From positions 1 through 24,346 of the forward strand of contig MCGO01000374.1 of assembly GCA_002104985.1 (NCBI GenBank): DNA of 24,346 nucleotides, written 5' to 3'. Within the stretch, counting starts at the first letter, position 1. Every line of letters begins with the position of its first letter. The stretch is from Rhizoclosmatium globosum (taxonomy: Eukaryota; Chytridiomycota; Chytridiomycetes; Chytridiales; Chytriomycetaceae). The notes under the pieces were generated by a model that did not search any database, had not been told where the DNA came from, and worked only from the letters and a program-made list of their open reading frames with translations. The translations under genes and the position numbers were made by a program. Positions 18,771 to 24,346 of this stretch are shown here, piece by piece.

Positions 18771-18928
18771 TCAAAGGTGTGTTTGTGTGTTGGGTTGGGT
18801 GGTGTGGAGCACAGGTTTTGGGACACGGAAGAAATCTGTGTCCTCGTGGGTTCTGTCTTTCCCTTGCCCAAAAAGAGATTGAAATTATGGAGAAATTATG
18901 GGGCTTTAATGTCATGAAGGAATAAGAA

Positions 18929-19798
18929 TCAAAGGAGATATGCAGCAACAGCTAGTCCCATCAACAAGGTACTTGATCCAGCGAGTACTTGCGATCCACT
19001 CAATGGAACCTTTGGAACGGGGCTTCCTTCAGGGTATGGATTGTTGTTGTTGTTATTGTTGTTGTTGCTATTTCCTGTAGTGACTGGAGCAGCAACAGTT
19101 GACACGATTGGTGCATTTCCTGATGGCTTAGCGTTTGTGCTGTTTCCATTCGAGTTTCCACCGTTACTAGTATTGTTTCCATTGTTGTTTCCATTGCTGT
19201 TCCCTGTCACTGTGGTACTCGCAGCAGCGACAGTTGGTGATGGGGCTGCATTTGTTGGAGCTGGAACCTGAACGTTGATTACTCCCTCGGCTCCTTGAGT
19301 ACAATCACTCAGCACGGACTATTGTGAAAGAAGATGGGAGAGTTAGGTTCATATTAATAGAAAGGGACAGCAAGGGGTTGGCATCATTCAACCCTTAAGC
19401 AGCATCCGCATGACTACTCACATCAATATAAAAGTAGTAGGTCGATGGATTTGAGAAAGTGAAAGAGTAAGTTGAGCCAGGAAACAGCGACGACTGCCCA
19501 AACGAGCCCTGTTTCCACGGCTGACACACGTTCGGCCCCGATTCTTGCTGCACCTGCTTTGGCGCAACTAAACACCGAGAATCAGTACTTGTAGAACATA
19601 GAACACAATAGAAGGTGGCGGAAGGAAGAACGCACGTCCAACATTGTTCCATTGAACCGTGTCGCCTTGTGCAATCGTCAACGTCCTCACAGAGACTCCT
19701 GTTCCCTTGGCTCCAGATCCAATGTCAATTGACCACGACTTTTGCGCTTGAACAGAGAACACGGCAAGAGTGGCTAGAAGGAATGAGGTTGGTGTCAT
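18929..19798 (-). CDS. Secreted GPI-anchored cupredoxin-like protein
   Basis: Cell-surface protein of the fungal extracellular cupredoxin-like type. Exons 19798-19636, 19567-19422 and 19318-18929 give 232 aa. A signal peptide (MTPTSFLLATLAVFSVQAQ) leads into a cupredoxin beta-sandwich with the signature strands VRTLTIAQGDTVQW, STYYFYID and CTQGAEGVINVQVP. The rest is an Asn/Gly/Ser/Thr-rich wall-spanning stalk with long Asn runs, and a hydrophobic C-terminus (STLLMGLAVAAYLL) typical of GPI attachment. In blue-copper proteins the GVINV strand is preceded by C-x(n)-H-x(n)-M ligands and an earlier loop gives a His. Here the Cys is present, but neither His is visible and the Met position reads Ala. 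Copper binding is therefore unlikely, and a structural or adhesive role is inferred. The ATG at 19798 was chosen because it starts the signal peptide; upstream in-frame ATGs add implausible sequence. Confidence 0.8.
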
Positions 19799-19932
19799 TT
19801 GATGGAGAGTTTCAAACCTGGGCGGCAAGACAGCAAAATGCGAAGGCATCCCATCCCATCCTTGTTCCGGACTGATTGAACCTTGGAAATAGAAGTAGAC
19901 ACTAAAGCATAGTAATACTGTTTTTATTCTCC

Positions 19933-22900
19933 TTACTTTTGCATATCCAATACTGTCCACCCTTCTGCCTCCAATCCCTCCGACGCAGGTCCCAACACAG
20001 CTTGCGAAAATGGTTGTGACGCAATGTACTCTTGAGCAACTTGCTGTACCTTGTCCAAAGACGCTCCAAGAATCAATTCTCTTCGTCTAAAAACGCGAAC
20101 TTGAGATGACAACACAACAAAAGTCCAAACTCACGCTTGACGAATCTCATCAGTTAATCCAGTAGCATAAAGAGTCATTCCTTCCTGCGATGCACTGATT
20201 GGTGTATCTAAACCAGACAGAATCGATAACTTGGCTTCGTTCAACTCCTATTAATAGAGTTCGGTAAAATTAAGATGACAACAGCAACCACAACGTACCC
20301 TTTCGCCCAAATGCTTTGTGATTTCAGCTCCCCACTTTGCAGCACGGTTAAAAGCGTCCACAGTTCTTTTTCCGGCTCCAGGTGGGTCACGGTATGATGC
20401 CATGCTGAACAGACCATCAAACGCATTGTAACCACTGAATCCACCATAAGCACCTCCCTTTTCACGAACTTCACGATGCAAGAAGTGGCTCGTCATTAGT
20501 TCGCCGAGAATCTGAGATCCAGTTGTTAGTGAGTCCTTAATTCGATAATGATTGTCAAACCTGCAAGGCTGGAGAATCTTGGTGAGTGTATGGAACTCCA
20601 AGGTAGGCGCGCCCGGCGTAGTTTACGGTGAAAGGCAATGGAACGAACGTGTTCTTGTACATTCGAACAAAGTCCTTCCACAAACCATTAGCAACAAGTA
20701 CATGCAAGCATCATGTAGTACCTTTGTAATAGAAGCCGAATCAGAAGCCTTCTGGTTCCACCCCAACCCTCTCGTCAATTTCCCCAAACTCTCCCGATTC
20801 ACATCCAAGACAGCCTCTCCAGCAACAACCATCCCCTTCACATCCGGACTCCCAACAATAAACCGACTAATCTCTCCAATCTGTCCAAAACACTCTTCAA
20901 CACCGGCGTCGCCCTTCTCATGCAACTTATTCAAAAACACCACAGAATCCAACCCGCTCCACGCCTGTTTCCCGCGCGCAGCGGGTGTCAAGTCCGCGGA
21001 ACAGAGACCAACAGCGTATCGATGCCCGCTTCCTGCAAGACTGTCCATTCCGTTCGCGGCCATTCCAGCAATCACGGTTCTCAAGCGTTCCCGCGTCTCA
21101 TCGGAGAAGGTTATCGTTGGGCCTTGGATCACCTCAGAGAAGAGAGGGTAAGCTTGAGCGGCTTTTGTGTCGAGGAAGGAGGTTCCGAAACTGATTGTGG
21201 AGTGGAGGGATGATGTTGTGTTTGTTGGAGTTGGACGGAGGGATGGGGAGGCAGAGATTCCTGAGGTGTTGAGACGGATTTTGTCGGTCCAACTTTGGAA
21301 CGGAGGGAGTTTCGTTTGTTCCTAGGGATGTGAGGGCCTGCAATTTTGTTTGCATAAGATACAGAGAGAAGATGCGAAAATAGCACAACATACACTGGAA
21401 TAAAGTGGCATGTACTTGACAAGGTCTGGATTCAACCCTTCCAAAGACTTTGTTAAAGTCACATAGGAGATTCCATTTGTTGCAGTCTTGCGATAATGCA
21501 ATGGGATTCCATTTTCAGTTTCAAGGACAGAAACAGGGTAGACTTTTCCTTTAACGGGAACATCTGCAAGAGTCAAAGTGGGAAGACAGGATGGATCTTC
21601 TTTGGTCTCTTGCATCGTAACCAGTTTGGCTCCATCCTCAACAATCTCCTTTTTATCAGCCTCAGACAACGCCGCGACCTTGTTTTTAAGACGCTGAGTT
21701 TCTTCGTGTTGAACCTCCGCCGCAAAAGTAGGTGTTGGCTCCATAGTGAAAATCACTTGATGCTGGTTCTCCAAAAAGTACTTTTTGATTCGGTCTTCAA
21801 AGAATCCAGGAGTGTTCAGCTCATTTCTGAGACGAGCAATGAACTATAGAGCGTGTGTGAGACTCGCAAACCAAGCTGTCGATGCCCACATACCTTGGTC
21901 ACATCCAATGCATCAATTGGTTCTCCTCCGTGCACCCAATTTTGAATCGCATTCTGCGCCAAACCCATTCCAAAGTTCCCACGACGCTTTTTTTCAATCT
22001 TTAAGTAAGGCGTGTACTGAAAAAGTCATGAACCCTCACATGTCTGATTCCAAGCTCCAACTGGTGAATCGCGCTCTCCACGCGAGATGGCTCAAACCCA
22101 TCTTGAATCACTTGTAAAAACACCTGCTTAATCTTTTCTTCGACAAGGCTAAAGTCGTTCTTCGAGATTCCTTGCAATCCGACAGAGAAATTGGTCATTT
22201 TGGCTGTACGGTCGTATCCTGTCGATGCAGCATAGTCGCTTCCAATGTTTGATTCTATTAAGGCGCGGTACATTGGGGACGATGGACCGTCTGTTAACAG
22301 CGTCGCCAACATTCGTACTGCAAACGTTTCAAATGGATCCTAGAGATGAAGGTTAATAAGCTTCAAGATTTGTAGTTGTTTTTTTACCGTTCCGTCGTTG
22401 GTGAGGTAGGAAAATACTTAGTTTGCACTGCTTCTCGGGATTTCCCACTGAATCGATTATGGTTAGGAATGAAAATATAGGGCATATTAAACGTACTAGC
22501 ATCTGGTGAACAAGAAGCAGATACTCTACGTGGAGTAGAAAAAGGCACAACGTCTTTGATAGGTTCAGTTTGAATTCTGCCAAAGGGAGTGATAATCTTG
22601 TCCACTGCAGCAAGTCGCTCAAGAAGCGGAAAGTTTCCTGAAAGATATACCGGTAAGCGTTTCGAAATGAGATGCGAAGATTTTATACCATAGGTCACAA
22701 ATTTCGCGTTGCTTGGGTGATAAAATTTACGGTGGAATGCAACGAGTTGCTCGTAAGTCAAATCCGTGATATTCACAGGGTCTCCTCCACTAACGTTCCC
22801 GTATGTAGTTCCCGGGTACATAGCTTGTTGGAGACGCGTTAAATAAATATTGTTGACGTCCGACTGCAAAGAATGAATTGTTCAACATGAATACTTGAAT

Positions 22901-23685
22901 GCAAGGCACTCACAAAGACTCCTTTCATTTCATTGTAGACTACTCCTTTAAATATGATTGGTGTGGAAGTGTCGGATGGAATCTCGTGCTCAAGTCTCCA
23001 CCCTTCCTGCTTGAAATCCAGCTTCCTCAGCAACGGGTGGAAGACAGCATCCATATACACGGAAAACAAGTTGTTGAAATCAGTTGGGTTTTCTGTAGAG
23101 AATGGATACATTGTCAAATCCGAGCCAGTCAACGCGTTCATGAATGTTGACATTGATCGATTGAGCATTTTGAAGAATGGATCGCGAACGGGATACTTTT
23201 CACTCCCACATAATGTAGTGTGTTCGAGAATGTGTGGTACACCAGTTGAATCGAGTGGTGTGGTTTGGAATCCAACACTGGGGAATTTCAAATTATTGTG
23301 ACGTCAGCTCTGAAACGAACTATGGTCCGGTCTTACGTGAAAACATTGTTGGTGTCATTTTTGGCAATATGCAAGTAATCTGCTCCCGTAACCTCGTGTT
23401 TGAGTTGGATTGCTGTCAAGTCAAAGTCTGGAACATCCTTGATCTGGACGAGTCGAAAAGTTTCATGAGTCCCTGACGCATACAAAGCTTTTGATATATA
23501 CCTTTGTAACCTGAAAACCATGGTAGACAGATCCAAGTTGGATATCTGGATGTGGCGTTGTTAACATGTGCAAGAAGGGTGCAGAACAAACCTCCAGCCA
23601 ATGCCCTAGTCGATAAGGATTTTGAGGAAGAATGCAGCAATTGGCGGCCTCGTCTTGACACCTCAGTGATGTTTGACAACTTCAT
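19933..23685 (-). CDS. CYM1: Mitochondrial presequence protease (Cym1/PreP, M16C), one apparent frameshift
   Basis: Matrix zinc peptidase that degrades cleaved targeting peptides. Fifteen exons were placed: 23685-23592, 23545-23502, 23443-23337, 23277-22914, 22863-22689, 22637-22497, 22447-22388, 22339-22040, 21998-21894, 21843-21394, 21321-20722, 20653-20561, 20511-20299, 20247-20135, 20086-19933, totalling about 1003 aa, the family size. The Arg/Ser-rich N-terminus is a matrix signal. The inverted zinc motif HILEH (97-101) and distal Glu198 in VVYNEMKG are intact, as is the C-terminal half ([19 protein letters not shown]). Exon 7 (22447-22388) is one nucleotide too long: the frame changes from [10 protein letters not shown] to YLTNDGT at a run of four A/T (22411-22414). 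Exon 11 is ambiguous: the acceptor at 21338 gives the conserved ALTSLGTNE but the wrong frame, while 21322 keeps the frame and loses those residues. Indel errors in the assembly are the likeliest cause. Confidence 0.9.
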
Positions 23686-23744
23686 TCTCTCAAGTAGCCG
23701 ATAGAACGAGAAAGAAAAGAGAAAATCTTTGTTTGCAATCAGAC
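23686..23744. promoter_or_regulatory. 59-bp bidirectional promoter
   Basis: Lies between the ATG of the presequence protease (minus) and the ATG of SAR1 (plus). Purine-rich on the plus strand (GAGAAAGAAAAGAGAAAA). Confidence 0.4.
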
Positions 23745-24346
23745 ATGTTCTTGTTCAACTGGATTTGGGACGTCCTCACCTCATTGGGTAAATATCCACC
23801 TACCATTACACATGGATCCAATTGCTATGGTACCTTGACAGTGGAGACGGAGTTGGAGCTGGGTGGAGGTGGTGCTATTGTCCAATGCCTCGTGGCATTA
23901 AATCCAAGTCCCCGTCACCTTCTTGGGTAAATTGACTGACAAGTTGCGTCAAAGGTCTCGCCCAAGAATGCCAAAATCCTCTTCCTCGGTTTGGACAATG
24001 CCGGAAAAACCACTCTGTTGCACATGCTGAAGACTGACAGACTCAACCTTGCCCAACCAACCTTGCACCCAAGTGAGTTCAATCAACCGTGGAGAAGCTA
24101 TGCCCTTCTATGGCTTATACCTTGTTTCTAGCTTCCGAGGAGCTTGCCATTGGTCAAGTTAAGTTCACCACCTATGATTTGGGTGGTCACCAGCAGGGTA
24201 AGCCTCTCAACTGTTGAATATAAGCTAAGTATGCCTTCAGCACGTCGTCTTTGGAGAGAATATTTCCCAGAAGTCGATGGAATCGTTTATTTGGTCGACT
24301 GTGCTGATCACGAACGTTTCAATGAGTGCAAGACTGAGTTGGATGT
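23745..24346 (+). CDS. SAR1: Sar1-type small GTPase (5' part, runs off the window)
   Basis: Sar1 starts COPII coat assembly at the ER. Exons 23745-23787, 23944-24072, 24132-24197 and 24241 to the window end join in frame. The N-terminal amphipathic helix [14 protein letters not shown] inserts into the ER membrane. The P-loop GLDNAGKTT (30-38), the switch-I region QPTLHPTSEELAIG and switch II DLGGHQQARRLW all follow the family closely, and the sequence stops in [18 protein letters not shown] before the NKxD motif. The first intron (156 nt) was ended at 23943 because that acceptor alone gives the frame of [10 protein letters not shown]; the later AAAG at about 23957 does not. Confidence in identity is high; the 3' part is outside. 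Confidence 0.95.

Noticed and set aside
18573..18948. Several overlapping ORFs of 90-115 codons on both strands
   Set aside because: Shadows of the low-complexity OPI1-like first exon and its upstream DNA; composition is Arg- or Cys-rich without motifs.
19040..19200. Trinucleotide runs (GTT/TTG) as an expanded microsatellite
   Set aside because: Explained by the Asn-rich coding stalk of the cupredoxin-like protein; imperfect and typical of fungal wall proteins.
19799..19960. N-terminal extension of the cupredoxin-like protein from upstream ATGs
   Set aside because: The extension would bury the signal peptide that starts at 19798, and it approaches the end of the presequence protease gene.
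1..24346. CRISPR arrays, insertion sequences, transposons, tRNA or rRNA genes
   Set aside because: None seen on reading both strands; spliced nuclear genes account for nearly all of the window.

Overview
This is a gene-dense stretch of a eukaryotic nuclear genome, almost certainly fungal. The evidence is a copper-fist transcription factor, an Opi1-type regulator, a Sec2-type Rab exchange factor, a Dal5-type permease and a GPI-anchored aspartyl protease, with short introns (mostly 46-130 nt, GT..AG, often with a CTAAC/CTGAC-like branch site). A soluble FHA-GAF-class III cyclase, a gene type not found in the textbook yeasts, hints at an early-diverging (zoosporic/chytrid-like) fungus. That placement is inference. 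Gene models were built by hand from splice signals and reading-frame continuity; no transcript evidence was available.

Left part (1-4833): a small thioredoxin (-), a GPI-type aspartyl protease with a disturbed reading frame (-), and a second thioredoxin with a charged, coiled-coil, NLS-like tail (-). A divergently transcribed membrane-hairpin/acetyltransferase-like gene (+) follows. Both thioredoxins share an intron that splits the Trp codon of WCGPC.

Sulfur-type module (4953-9147): a Dal5-family permease (-) and a TauD-type 2-oxoglutarate dioxygenase (+) diverge from a 1.24 kb intergenic region. That region holds three copies of TTGCACGTGC (a CACGTG E-box), an inverted CCAAT pair, an orphan last exon of a lost gene, and a 41-bp direct repeat of that exon's end. 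The simplest reading is co-regulated uptake and oxidative desulfonation of an organosulfonate.

Middle (9267-16131): a Sec2/Rabin8-like Rab GEF (-) lies head-to-head with a copper-fist regulator (+). Next comes the FHA-GAF-nucleotidyl cyclase (+), whose active-site residues predict adenylyl cyclase activity.

Right part (16380-24346): an OPI1-like phospholipid regulator (-), a GPI-anchored cupredoxin-like protein without recognisable copper ligands (-), a 15-exon mitochondrial presequence protease with one apparent 1-nt frameshift (-), and the 5' part of SAR1 (+) running off the right edge.

Three divergent gene pairs have only about 45-60 bp between start codons. No RNA genes, CRISPR arrays, insertion sequences or transposons were seen.
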